Source: Pseudo-nitzschia pungens (taxonomy: Eukaryota > Bacillariophyta > Bacillariophyceae > Bacillariales > Bacillariaceae). Taken from it: DNA of 64,000 nucleotides. The DNA is taken from assembly GCA_037355855.1 (NCBI GenBank), contig CM074758.1:5305001-5369000 (forward strand). Reading direction: 5' to 3'. Shown one piece after another: positions 27,916-38,341 of this stretch (positions within the stretch are counted from its first letter, which is position 1; each line of letters begins with the position of its first letter). The notes below the pieces were generated by a model, which saw only the letters and a list, made by a program, of their open reading frames with translations, had not been told where the DNA came from and did no database searches. Both the position numbers and the translations under genes were made by a program.

Positions 27916-29870
27916 ATCAAATATCTGAATGAATGTGGTCAATCTTTGTGTGATTCCAATGTGAATATTTCTCATCCTATGCATGGGCAAGAGTATGCAA
28001 AAAGAAGTATTCAAAAATCACCTATAATTTGGGTGTCACCACTGAATAATTAATATTTGGTCCACTACTGCGGAATTTACTGGAAAAAAGTAGCAAATCA
28101 CATATCTGACTGAGTCTGGCCAATATTTGTGTGATTCCAGTGTGAATATACCTCATCCTATGCATGGGCAAGAGTATGCAAAAAGAAGTATTCAAAAATC
28201 ACCTATAATTTGGGTGTCACCACTGAATAATTAATATTTGGTCCACTACTGCGGAATTTACTGGAAAAAAGTAGCAAATCACATATCTGACTGAGTCTGG
28301 CCAATATTTGTGTGATTCCAGTGTGTATATTCCTCATCCTATGCATGGTCAAGAGTATGCAAAAAGAAGTATTCAAAAATCACCTATAATTTGGGTGTCA
28401 CCACTGAATAATTAATATTTGGTCCACTACTGCGGAATTTACTGGAAAAAAGTAGCAAATCACATATCTGACTGAGTCTGGCCAATATTTGTGTGATTCC
28501 AATGTGAATATTTCTCATCCTATGCATGGGCAAGAGTATGCAAAAAGAAGTATTCAAAAATCACCTATAATTTGGGTGTCACCACTGAATAATTAATATT
28601 TGGTCCACTACTGCGGAATTTACTGGAAAAAAGTAGCAAATCACATATCTGACTGAGTCTGGCCAATATTTGTGTGATTCCAGTGTGTATATTCCTCATC
28701 CTATGCATGGTCAAGAGTATGCAAAAAGAAGTATTCAAAAATCACCTATAATTTGGGTGTCACCACTGAATAATTAATATTTGGTCCACTACTGCAGAAT
28801 TTACTAGAAAAAAGTACCAAATCAAATATCTGAACAAATCTGGCCAATATTTGTGTGATTCCAATGTGAATATTCCTCATACTGTGCATGGGCAAGAGTA
28901 TTCAAAAAGAAGTATTCAAAAATCATTGAAAGTTTGGATGTCACCACTGAATAATTAATATTTGGCCCAGTACTGCGGCATGTACTAGAAAATACTGTAA
29001 AATCAAATATCTGAATGAATGTGGCCAATCTTTGTGTGATTCCAGTGTGAATATTTCTCATCCTATCCATGGGCAAGAGTATGCAAAAAGAAGTATTCAA
29101 AAATCACCAATAATTTGGATGTCACCACTGAATAATCAATATTTGGCCCAGTACCTCAGCATTTAGTAGAAAATACTCTAAAATCAAATATCTGAATGAA
29201 TCTGGCAAATAGTTGTGTGATTCCAGTGTGAATAATCCTCATCCAATGCATGGGCAAGAGTATTCAAAAAGAAGTTTTCAAAAATCACCAATTGTTTGGA
29301 TGTCACCACTGAATAATTGATATTTGGCCCAGTACCGCAGATTTTACTAGAAAAACTGTAAAATCACATATCTGAAAGAATCTGACCAATATTTGTGTCA
29401 TTCCAGTGTGAATATTTCTCGTCCTGTGCTTGGGCAAGATTATTCAAAAAGAAGTATTCAAAAATCACCTATATTTTGGATGTCACCACTGAATAATTAA
29501 TATTTGGTCCACTACTGCGGAAATTACTAGTAGAAAAAAGTACCAAATCACATATCTGAATGAATGTGGCCCATATTTCTGTGATTCCAGTGTGAATATT
29601 CCTTATCTTATACATGGACAACAGTATTCAAAAAGAAGTATTCAGAAATCACCAATAGTTTGGGTGTCACTAATGAATACGTAGTAATTAATATTTGGTC
29701 CACTACTGCGGACTTTACTAGAACATACTGTAAAATCACATATCTGAATTAATCTGGCCAATATTTCTGTGATTCCAGTGTGAATATTCCTCATCCCATA
29801 CATGGGCAAGAGTATTCAAAAAGAACTATTCAAAAATCACCAATAGTTTGGATGTTAACATTGAATAACC
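27916..29870 (-). repeat. 181-bp satellite array, right arm of the giant inverted repeat
   Basis: About eleven units in reverse orientation to 1-1240. Units at 28081, 28262, 28442 and 28623 keep a 181-bp period and are nearly identical; outer units (after about 28800) diverge and carry small insertions. The last recognisable unit decays at about 29870, which is the outer limit of the right arm. Confidence 0.93.
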
Positions 29871-30369
29871 GAATAGCTCACTTAGTGGGTGTACTAGTAG
29901 TAGTTCTTCACGCCAAAAGATTTGTACCAGTACCGTACGTACAATATACACCGTACTGGAAACCTGTAGACTTAGTACCATAACCTACGTACATTGCTGT
30001 CATTTTTTCCTTGGCCTGTACAAACAGTACTGACATCTACGTTACGTGCATCGTGCATTGTGCATGCATCATCGCGGTGAATTTTGTTGTTCGATTTTCC
30101 GCCCATTTGTTGTTCAATTTTCCGCCCCACATTTCATTATTTTCATAATTTTCGTTTCGGCGTTGGAATTTTCTGGCCGGTCCAGTTGAAAGTGGGATCA
30201 AGGCGCCTGGTACCGTCTTGGAGAGACAAATGGCAAAAAAAGTAAAGGACTGATCACCCTTGAAACCCTTGCTATTATCTTTTGCTATCAAGATAGGGTG
30301 GGCTGCAGACCTTGGGTCACCTGGCTTACCCAGATATCTACGAGTACGACGTACGAAACTGAAAACGAA
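29871..30369. other. Spacer outside the inverted repeat, no gene seen
   Basis: Contains repeated GTAC words and the phrase TTTTCCGCCC twice near 30100-30125. No supported reading frame or RNA gene. Confidence 0.6.
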
Positions 30370-31020
30370 GACGATCGGAACAACGAGCGACGACGGTAAG
30401 GAAGGGGATGACGGTAACGAAAGGGACGACGGTGAGGAAAGGGACGACGGTGAGGAAAGGGACGACGGGAACGATCAGAACAACGAGGGACGAAAGCGGG
30501 GAACTAACGGTCTGTTGTTGTTGTTTATTTATTTATTACATCGAGGTACTGCAGACGGCGACGCAGACGATCAGAACAAGGAGGAACGACGAAGATGACC
30601 GAAACAGGGAAGGATGACGAAGACGATCGAAACAAGGAGGGACGACGAAGACGATCGAAATCGACGAAGACGATCATCGGAACAACGCGGGACGACGGTA
30701 AGGACAGGGATGACGGGAAGGATCGGAACAACGGGGGACGACGAACTAACGGTCTGTTGTTGTTGTTGTTTATTAATTTCAGACGAACGAAGACAATCAC
30801 GACGCGCGAACGAAAACAGAGACCGGAGCAAAAAGGTACATACCGAGGAGCAAGACGACGATGACGAGCAAGACGACGATGACCCCCAGAACTATGAAGA
30901 TGATCGAAACAGGGAGGGAGGATGGGTTTCGTCGCAACAGGGGTCTGTTTCGTCGCATCAGGGAGGGACGACGGAGACGGATGAAGACAAAGAAGAAACC
31001 AACGACGGGACAAACAAGGT
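30370..31020 (+). repeat. Degenerate GACGACGG-rich low-complexity tract
   Basis: Imperfect 18-bp units (GGAAAGGGACGACGGTGA) at about 30415-30465, then looser GACGA/GATCG repeats in which the segment CGGTCTGTTGTTGTTG occurs twice (about 30507 and 30750). Long open frames on both strands encode only charged low-complexity strings and are not called. Confidence 0.8.
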
Positions 31021-31084
31021 AAGCCTAGTTCAATAAAAATACTCTCATATTTTATGCTGTAGTCTGTAGGAGTATCATTCATGC

Positions 31085-32280
31085 TATTATCGACGAGACG
31101 TTGCTGCTGCTTGCTGTCCCTCGTGTATTATCGACGCGTTGGTGCTTGCTCCCCCCGCCCTGTATTATCGACGCGTTGCCGCTGCTTCCTGTCCCCCCTG
31201 TATCATCTACGCGTTGCTGCTTGCTGCTTGCTGTCCCCCCTGTATTATCGACGCGTTGCTGCTTGCTGTCCCCCCTGTATTATCGACGCGTTGCTGCTGC
31301 TTGCTGCCCCCCCCCTGTATTATCGACGCGTTGCTGCTTGCTGTCCCCCCTGTATTATCGACGCGTTGCTGATTGCTGTCCCTGGTGTATTATCGACGCG
31401 TTGCTGCTGCTTGCTGTCCCCCCCCCTGTATTATCGACGCGTTGCTGCTGCTTGCTGTCCCCCCTGTATTATCGACGCGTTGCTGCTTGCTGTCCCCCTT
31501 GTATTATCGACGCGTTTGTTGCTGCTTGCTGTCCCCCCTGTAATGTCGACGCGTTGCTGTTTGCTGCTTGCTGCTTGCTGCTTGCTGTCCCCCCCCGTAT
31601 TATCGACGCGTTTGTATTATCAACGTGTTGCTGCTGCTTGCTGTCCGCCCCTGTATTATCGACGCGTTGCTGCTGCTTGCTGTCCGCCCCTGTATTATCG
31701 ACGCGTTGCTGCTTGCTGCTTGCTGTCCCCCCTGTATTATCGACGCGTTGCTGCTGCTTGCTGTCCCCCCTGTATTGTCGACGCGTTCGTTGCTGCTTGC
31801 TCACCCCCCTGTATTATCGACTCGTTGCTGCTGCTGTTTGCTGTTTGCTGTCTCTCTGTATTATCGACGCGTTGTTGCTTGCTGTCCCCCCTGTATTATC
31901 GACGCGTTGCAGCTTGCAGGAGCGACAGATCGTTGCTGCTTGCTGTCCCCCCTGTATTGTCGACGCGTTGCTGCTGCTGTTTGCTGTTTGCTGTCCCCCC
32001 TGTATTATCGACGCGTTGTTGCTTGCTGTCTCCCCTGTATTATCGACGCGTTGCTGCTGCTGTTTGCTGTTTGCTGTCCCCCCTGTATTAATTTTTTTCT
32101 ACGTATATTCCTGTACAATTTGTACTGGAAAATCGATTTTTTTGATTGGCTCATTCACTCAGCACCTCTATCTGCTTGCTGTCCCCCCTGTATTACCGAC
32201 ACGTCCCTGCTTGCTGCTGCTTGCTGTCCCCCCTGGTGTATTATAGACGCGTTGCTGTTTGCTGTCCCCCCTGCTGTATG
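31085..32280 (+). repeat. Minisatellite of about 33-36 bp, roughly 30 copies
   Basis: Unit core CTGTATTATCGACGCGTTG followed by variable numbers of CTG and TTGCTG triplets and a C run (CCCCCC). Length changes come from these two inner microsatellites. All three plus frames are open for long stretches, which is a property of the repeat. A short unique stretch at about 32092-32165 interrupts it. Confidence 0.95.
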
Positions 32281-32289
32281 AGATATATA

Positions 32290-32505
32290 GTATATATCTC
32301 AAAACTACGACACACAAGAACTATCTATTTATGAATTAAGAAACAAACCCTGTTTCTATATCCTCAAGGTTCTCAATGACCTATGTCCTCGACTAAAGGT
32401 CATCAATGACATTTTCAAAGCTTCTCTATGTCTGTTTGCTTTTATCAGGATAAAGAAAACACCATTGTTAATTCTTTGAATAAATTATATTCCTTAACCC
32501 GTTTT
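32290..32505 (+). mobile_element. Relic of the Gypsy1 family (internally deleted LTR plus leader)
   Basis: Matches the Gypsy1 LTR start (AAACTACGACA, CAAACCCTGTTTCTAT), its middle (AAAGCTTCTCTATGTCTG) and its leader (CACCATTGTTAATTCTTTGA, compare 8396-8437). Much of the LTR in between is missing. The remnant is older and more diverged than Gypsy1. Confidence 0.75.
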
Positions 32506-32636
32506 TTTTTAAAAAAGATTACTAGCAACTTCTCTCCTACCGTACGAGGCTCGTACGTACCTCTACCATAATTAAATCTTACTTTCTGGAGGGAGCCACA
32601 TGCCAATTTTTAATGTTCACGGAGTCAACGACACAC

Positions 32637-33028
32637 AACACAACGCAACACAACGCAACACAACGCAACACAACGCAACACAACGCAACACAACGCAACA
32701 CAATGCAACACAATGCAACACAATGCAACACAATGCAACACAATGCAACACAATGCAACACAATGCAACACAATGCAACACAATGCAACACAATGCAACA
32801 CAATGCAACACAATGCAACACAACGCAACACAACGCAACACAACGCAACACAACGCAACACAACGCAACACAACGCAACACAACGCAACACAACGCAACA
32901 CAACGCAACACAACGCAACACAACGCAACACAACGCAACACAACGCAACACAACGCAACACAACGCAACACAACGCAACACAACGCAACACAACGCAACA
33001 CAACGCAACACAACGCAACACAACGCAA
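32637..33028 (+). repeat. 10-bp tandem repeat CAACGCAACA, about 39 copies
   Basis: A near-perfect decamer array. Copies at about 32701-32820 carry CAATGCAACA instead, forming one contiguous block of about twelve variants inside the standard units. Frames are open on both strands for 110-180 codons as a consequence of the repeat; no gene is called. Confidence 0.97.
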
Positions 33029-34233
33029 CGCCAGGCCAGTGTCCGTTTCAATAGATGCAGATTTGACGCGAGACGCAATTTCGTTGGATTCTAAATTCGG
33101 ATGCTGATTCATGCTACGAGGCACGACGTATTATTTATCATCCAACAAGCGGCGGGAGGAACCAACAGAAAGGCCGTGCTGATCGAGGCCTTGTTGTCGC
33201 GTCGGTGGTGATCTGGCTGGTTGCTCTTTGCAATCATCGTGACCTTCTCGAGCGTTCTCGGAGCATCTTCTGGTCAGAGAGTTGTGCATTTGTTAATTTG
33301 TGTACTGTGCTGTGAGACCAAGAGGACACACGCGAACCGTGTCGAGGAGGGTGTTGTCGTGTACGGTATGGACTTGGGGATGCGACGAGGATTTCGGTGT
33401 GAAAAACAGAAAAAGAAAAAGAAAAAAAAAAAAAACACGAAAAAAACACGCGACTTACCGGTGCCCTAACCTTACCCTACCGTAGCAAGTAAGGTTTACC
33501 CTACCCTACCGCACCACACCTGAGGGCAGCCGCAAGGAATTCTGGAAAAAGGAAAAAGAAACAACGGAGCAACTTGATTGCATCCCGCGTTCTTGCGAAC
33601 TCGAATACGAAGTAGCGAAGAGACGGGACGCGTGGATCCGGATTCGGGTTGGGCAGTCGATTGCACGGTGCCTGTGCCGTAGCAGTCCCTCCGAACCACA
33701 GAACAGCCGGGTGAGACGGGAACATTCCAGCTCTTGGGCTTCTTTTGACTTTGCTGTCTTGCATTGAATCGTATACGCACTACGCTCACACATACACTAG
33801 CATTAGAAGCGTCAGGGATCGACTCGGAATCGTTGTTACGAAGAAAGAGTCTTTCGACTCGATTCTTTTCTTCTTGTTATAGATTAGATTAGAGCTTTTT
33901 AACACTGATTTTTTTACACATAAATTTCCACATTTCCATTCAGTGTTTTGATTTTCATTTCGTTCGATATTTCCGGCAAGGGTCGAGCAGTGTTGGTGCT
34001 CGTACGTGTACGGTAGCTGCAACAGTTCTCTCGTTGTGTTTTGTCGCGCGATGCGAGCTTGAATGCCTGCCCGTGTCACGATACCATTCTGGTGAAGCGT
34101 CGTTCCGGCATCCCCAGAAGCACTGGTTGTTTGAAACAAGCAATGCTAATCATCATCATTAACTGTCAACGATAACAAAGCAACAAGAACTATCGTCCCC
34201 GCAGATCAACTTGCTCGCGGATGCTGGTTGACA
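33029..34233. other. Region downstream of the protease gene, no gene supported
   Basis: It lies 3' of the minus-strand protease. Several overlapping short frames (33221-33793) lack domains and start context. An A-rich run lies at about 33410-33450. Degenerate CCCTACC/TTACCC words at 33456-33515 look superficially telomeric but do not form an array. Confidence 0.55.
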
Positions 34234-36783
34234 TTAGACGATGATAATTTCGTCCATCGTCGCACCGTCCATCGTCGCGCCCTTGTCTTTCTTGGATTTC
34301 GAAGATTTGTTGCTCTTGCTGTCAATCGGAGCCTCGGTCGGAACCGGAATTTCTCTCTCGTCATCGACGAACGCGGTTGGGCTGGGGATTGGGGACGTGG
34401 GGGATTTGAAACTCTTGGGGGACTTGGGGGACTTGCCGGATTTCGGAGCCTTGTTCTTTTTTGGACTCTTCGGAGACTTGGTTTTTTTCAGGGCCTTCTT
34501 GGTTGGTGCCATAGTTGGTGGTCCCCCCGTAGTTGGTGCTGGGGTGGCAACCGGGAAAGATCCCTCCGAGGGCATCTCCGAGGGGCACGGTGTGGGCTCA
34601 GGGTCGTTGATTGGAATGATAGTAGCACTGGGCGCGAGCGTGAGATTGCCATCAAAAAGATCCTCCGTAGTGGTGACCGTCGGAGTCTCGGACGCAAACG
34701 GAGTTGGGAGCGTGGTCACACCCGGGTTTGTTCCAATGGTGGAAGGAGGTGCCGAACTGGACGGGGGTGCCGAAATCGATGGACCAACCGACGGAAACCC
34801 CGAGGTGGTGGGACTGGCCGTGATGGATGGAGCCGATGATTCATCCTGGGTCACTCCCGTTGGAGCTGGGGTGGTGGTAGGACTGGCCGTGATGGATGGA
34901 GCCGATGAGGGAAACTCCGATGAATCCCCGCTCATTCCCGTTGGAACCGCAGAGGGACCCACGATACCCGTTGGAGCTGGAGAGGTGGATGGAGCTGGGG
35001 AGGTGGATGGGGCAGCTGAAGGAGGTGCAGAGGTGGTAGGACTGGCCGTGATGGATGGAGCCGATGAGGGAAACTCCGATGAATCCCCGCTCATTCCCGT
35101 TGGAACCGCAGAGGGACCCACGATACCCGTTGGAGCTGGAGAGGTGGATGGAGCTGGGGAGGTGGATGGGGCAGCTGAAGGAGGTGCAGAGGTGGTAGGA
35201 CTGGCCGTGATGGATGGAGCCGATGAGGGAAACTCCGATGAATCCCCGCTCATTCCCGTTGGAACCGCAGAGGGACCCACGATACCCGTTGGAGCTGGAG
35301 AGGTGGATGGAGCTGGAGAGGTGGATGGGGCAGCTGAAGGAGGTGCAGAGGTGGTAGGACTTGCCGTGATGGATGGAGCCGATGAAGGAACCTCCGATGA
35401 ATCCCCGCTCACTCCGGTTGGAACCGCAGAGGGACCCACGATACCCGTTGGAGCTGGAGAGGTGGATGGAGCTGGAGAGGTGGATGGGGCAGCTGAAGGA
35501 GGTGCAGAGGTGGTAGGACTGGCCGTGATGGATGGAGCCGATGAGGGAACCTCCGATGAATCCCCGCTCATTCCCGTTGGAACCGCAGAGGGACCCACGA
35601 TACCCGTTGGAGCTGGAGAGGTGGATGGAGCTGGAGAGGTGGATGGGGCAGCTGAAGGAGGTGCAGAGGTGGTAGGACTTGCCGTGATGGATGGAGCCGA
35701 TGAAGGAACCTCCGATGAATCCCCGCTCACTCCGGTTGGAACCGCAGAGGGACCCACGATACCCGTTGGAGCTGGAGAGGTGGATGGAGCTGGAGAGGTG
35801 GATGGGGCAGCTGAAGGAGGTGCAGAGGTGGTAGGACTTGCCGTGATGGATGGAGCCGATGAAGGAGTTTCTGTCGTCGTTCCCACTTTCACGGGAGAAA
35901 GATCTGCCGAGGGCGATGGAGCAGAGGAGGGAGTCGGACTGTTGCAAATGTCTCCGACGCTCCCTAAGGTATCGCATGCGGTGGTCTTGATCCAGTCTAT
36001 GTTGCTACTAGTTCGGGCGTACACACCGGGGACGTTGGGTTGGGCGCATCCAGCTCCCCACGACACCACACCCACGTGGATGTCCTTGAAGGTGCCATCA
36101 CCCTGGTAGGATCGAACAACGAGGGGACCACCCGAATCACCCTGACAGGTGTCCTCCCCCCCTGCTGCAAACTTGGTGCAGATCATCGTGTCGAAAATAG
36201 CTTCAGTGCCGTAAAAGGCTTCGCACTCAGTGTTAGTGACCAAAGGCAGGGTAACGTTCTTGAGAATATTGGGAAACTCTTGTGGGAAAAATGGATCCAA
36301 GCCGTCGTTAGCTATAATACCACCCATCCCCATGGCAAGTGTGTCGGTGGGGACGCTTGGAAATGAATCGAGCTCGTTAAGTTCCAGCACGACGAGGGAC
36401 TCATCGATGGTAACCGGTGAACTGAGCTTGCAAAGGGCGAAATCAGACTCGAAGCTGAGGTTGTTGAATTTGGGATCATTGACCCAGGTCTCGCACTGTC
36501 GTACCTGGGCACCCTCATTCGTCGTTTCTCTTTCATAGGCACCAATGTAGTAGTCACTGTTTCTCACATCGCACTGGGCAACATCACAGTGTGCTGCTGT
36601 TAACACAATGTCGGGGGCGATGAGTGCACCACCGCAACAGCCGAAGTTGACAAAATAAGGGAATTGACCGGGAGTGGCGTCGACCCCTCCCACAATTGTG
36701 GTCTTCGGATGAGCCAAAGCGAGGGGAATAATCCCAGAAATTATCATCAAGATGGGGAGGGTGGAATCCATCATACTGATCAT
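34234..36783 (-). CDS. Secreted trypsin-like serine protease with Pro/Ser/Thr repeat region
   Basis: 849 aa, start ATG at 36783. A hydrophobic signal peptide (about 1-24) is followed by activation site IVGG (30-33) and a complete S1 domain to about 270: His65 in TAAHC, Asp114 in ESDFAL, Ser217 in GDSGGP. Asp211, six residues before the Ser, and the SWG and PGVYA loops predict trypsin-like cleavage after Lys/Arg. Then comes a long region of Ala/Pro/Ser/Thr with six tandem 53-aa units, and a basic C-terminus rich in KSPK followed by an acidic tail. The repeat region resembles a glycosylated stalk or wall-binding region. The protein is probably secreted; it has no membrane anchor or intron. It is a convincing host gene. 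Confidence 0.93.
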   Translation of the reverse strand: MISMMDSTLPILMIISGIIPLALAHPKTTIVGGVDATPGQFPYFVNFGCCGGALIAPDIVLTAAHCDVAQCDVRNSDYYIGAYERETTNEGAQVRQCETWVNDPKFNNLSFESDFALCKLSSPVTIDESLVVLELNELDSFPSVPTDTLAMGMGGIIANDGLDPFFPQEFPNILKNVTLPLVTNTECEAFYGTEAIFDTMICTKFAAGGEDTCQGDSGGPLVVRSYQGDGTFKDIHVGVVSWGAGCAQPNVPGVYARTSSNIDWIKTTACDTLGSVGDICNSPTPSSAPSPSADLSPVKVGTTTETPSSAPSITASPTTSAPPSAAPSTSPAPSTSPAPTGIVGPSAVPTGVSGDSSEVPSSAPSITASPTTSAPPSAAPSTSPAPSTSPAPTGIVGPSAVPTGMSGDSSEVPSSAPSITASPTTSAPPSAAPSTSPAPSTSPAPTGIVGPSAVPTGVSGDSSEVPSSAPSITASPTTSAPPSAAPSTSPAPSTSPAPTGIVGPSAVPTGMSGDSSEFPSSAPSITASPTTSAPPSAAPSTSPAPSTSPAPTGIVGPSAVPTGMSGDSSEFPSSAPSITASPTTSAPPSAAPSTSPAPSTSPAPTGIVGPSAVPTGMSGDSSEFPSSAPSITASPTTTPAPTGVTQDESSAPSITASPTTSGFPSVGPSISAPPSSSAPPSTIGTNPGVTTLPTPFASETPTVTTTEDLFDGNLTLAPSATIIPINDPEPTPCPSEMPSEGSFPVATPAPTTGGPPTMAPTKKALKKTKSPKSPKKNKAPKSGKSPKSPKSFKSPTSPIPSPTAFVDDEREIPVPTEAPIDSKSNKSSKSKKDKGATMDGATMDEIIIV
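34921..35874 (-). repeat. Six 159-bp units coding for a 53-aa repeat in the protease
   Basis: The phrase TGAATCCCCGCTCA recurs at exact 159-bp steps (34921, 35080, 35239, 35398, 35557, 35716). Units differ by only a few bases, such as GTTCC versus TTTCC encoding Val or Phe, so recent unit duplication or gene conversion is likely. Each protein unit begins SSE(V/F)PSSAPSITASPTTS and ends GPSAVPTG(M/V)SGD. Confidence 0.95.
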
Positions 36784-38341
36784 GATTATCGTGCACCAAG
36801 TGGTACCTGTTTTAGAGTCTGATGATTCTTTTCAGTGTTATGCTGGCAGAACAACAGAATTATGAAACGGTTCCTACGGTGAGTAATTTCATTGAGATAC
36901 TGAAACTTCTTTGGATTTGGGTAAGACACTCTTTTTTTCAGTAGTTTTAGTATCGAGTAATACTACTTTCTCAGTGGCATAGTGCAAAAAATTAAGAGCC
37001 ACGTGCAGCTTTGGATCTGAGGATTTTAAATGTGCTAATACTAGATATATCAGTCATTAAAAACACGTAACGTAAGCGATTGAACCTAGGCGTACGTTAA
37101 GAAAGAATGAAGAAAGAATTATCATTTTGGACTCAACATTACTGCTTGAAATCAATAATTGTAAAATACAATTGGATGAAGCTGCATAGTGTGACACCTA
37201 TTTTATCAGTTCTATTTCATGTTTTTCTTAAATCTACTGCCGTTCAATCTGGGCTATTGAGAAATTGATATTTCTAGTATCCTAACGGTGAACTGTTTAG
37301 AAAAATTGTCAAAAATCTTAAGCGGGACTTAGAAATTGTTTGCGGACTTACACGAATGGTATGCGCCCATTCTTTGCTTTTGGCGCCCTCATTGATATTA
37401 TTCTTTTATCTTTAACGCATAATAAATGTTGCCTCGTTCAGTATTTTCTTTTCAGCGCCCTCCCCAGCAGAAATTGTTTACACCTCACCGCGAACAGTTC
37501 TTCGTGTTTACGGAAGTACCCTTACGTAAGTTAACCTAGCTGTAAGGTTACGTGTACAGAGTGAGAATAAAATTATTTTTGTTGAAAAGATTTTAATCTC
37601 TCGTTTTCAAATTCGCAGGGATGTTTCTACGTGATTTGCTGATTTTTCCCCCAAAAAAATTCCGAAAAGATTTGATGATCGGAAGAAAATCCGGGTTTAT
37701 CGAAGCTCGCTGGTCGAAGAGGTTGCAGTAAATCAGTCTTCTGTTTGTGACGACTCTACCGTAAGGTTACCGGTATCAGTGGGGTTATTGGATGAGCTAT
37801 TTGTGTTAAGGCGCACATAACCTACAAAATGCCTGTATATATTGTATATGGTACCCCTACCAGCATATTGTAGCTGCTGGTGGTGCTATTGTTACTAGTA
37901 GTACTAAGGGTGGGGTTGTTACTATTAGTAGTATACTAGTTACTAGGGATTCATCCTGGCTCTGCATACGTACTATTGGTGGCATTCCTACTAACGGCTG
38001 TCCCCCAGTTTGGATAGAAATTCCTATTGTAGTTTGGGGAACATAGAACCGAAGGACTTTACAGCATCTTTTTGTATGATTATTAACCTTACACTACTTC
38101 TTGTATCAGTATGAGTGCTTGTATTTCGGACTGGATGCTTCGTTTGTTTCGAGTAATCTTATGTAACTTACCGTATCATGCAAGTAATCTTACTCCTAGT
38201 ACTAGTAGTAGTACTTGTAACCACCAGTCCAGTAGCACCTTTTCTCCCTTGCAATCATGCGTGCGAGATTTGAATTACTGTACTGTACGTCTAATAACTG
38301 ATTTTAGACATGTGTCGAAAATTATTGTGCCAGGTCTTTTC
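36784..38341. other. Upstream region of the protease gene, no gene seen
   Basis: AT-rich with many GTAAGGTTAC-type words (for example 37490-37560 and 37760-37800) and TAGTAGTAC microsatellites (about 37880-37935). No supported coding region. Confidence 0.55.

Noticed and set aside
31081..32281. Three overlapping long frames rich in Leu/Ala/Cys/Tyr
   Set aside because: All are translations of the same minisatellite in different frames.
32579..33124. Frames of 110-180 codons on both strands
   Set aside because: They arise from the 10-bp repeat, which contains no stop in several frames.
33456..33515. Telomere-like CCCTAA/TTACCC words
   Set aside because: Only a few irregular words, no tandem array, in the middle of the window.
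34241..36109. 622-codon plus-strand open frame opposite the protease
   Set aside because: It mirrors the repeat-rich protease codons (Gly/Ala/Val/Glu repeats of 53 aa), has no domain, and runs antisense to a gene with full catalytic motifs.
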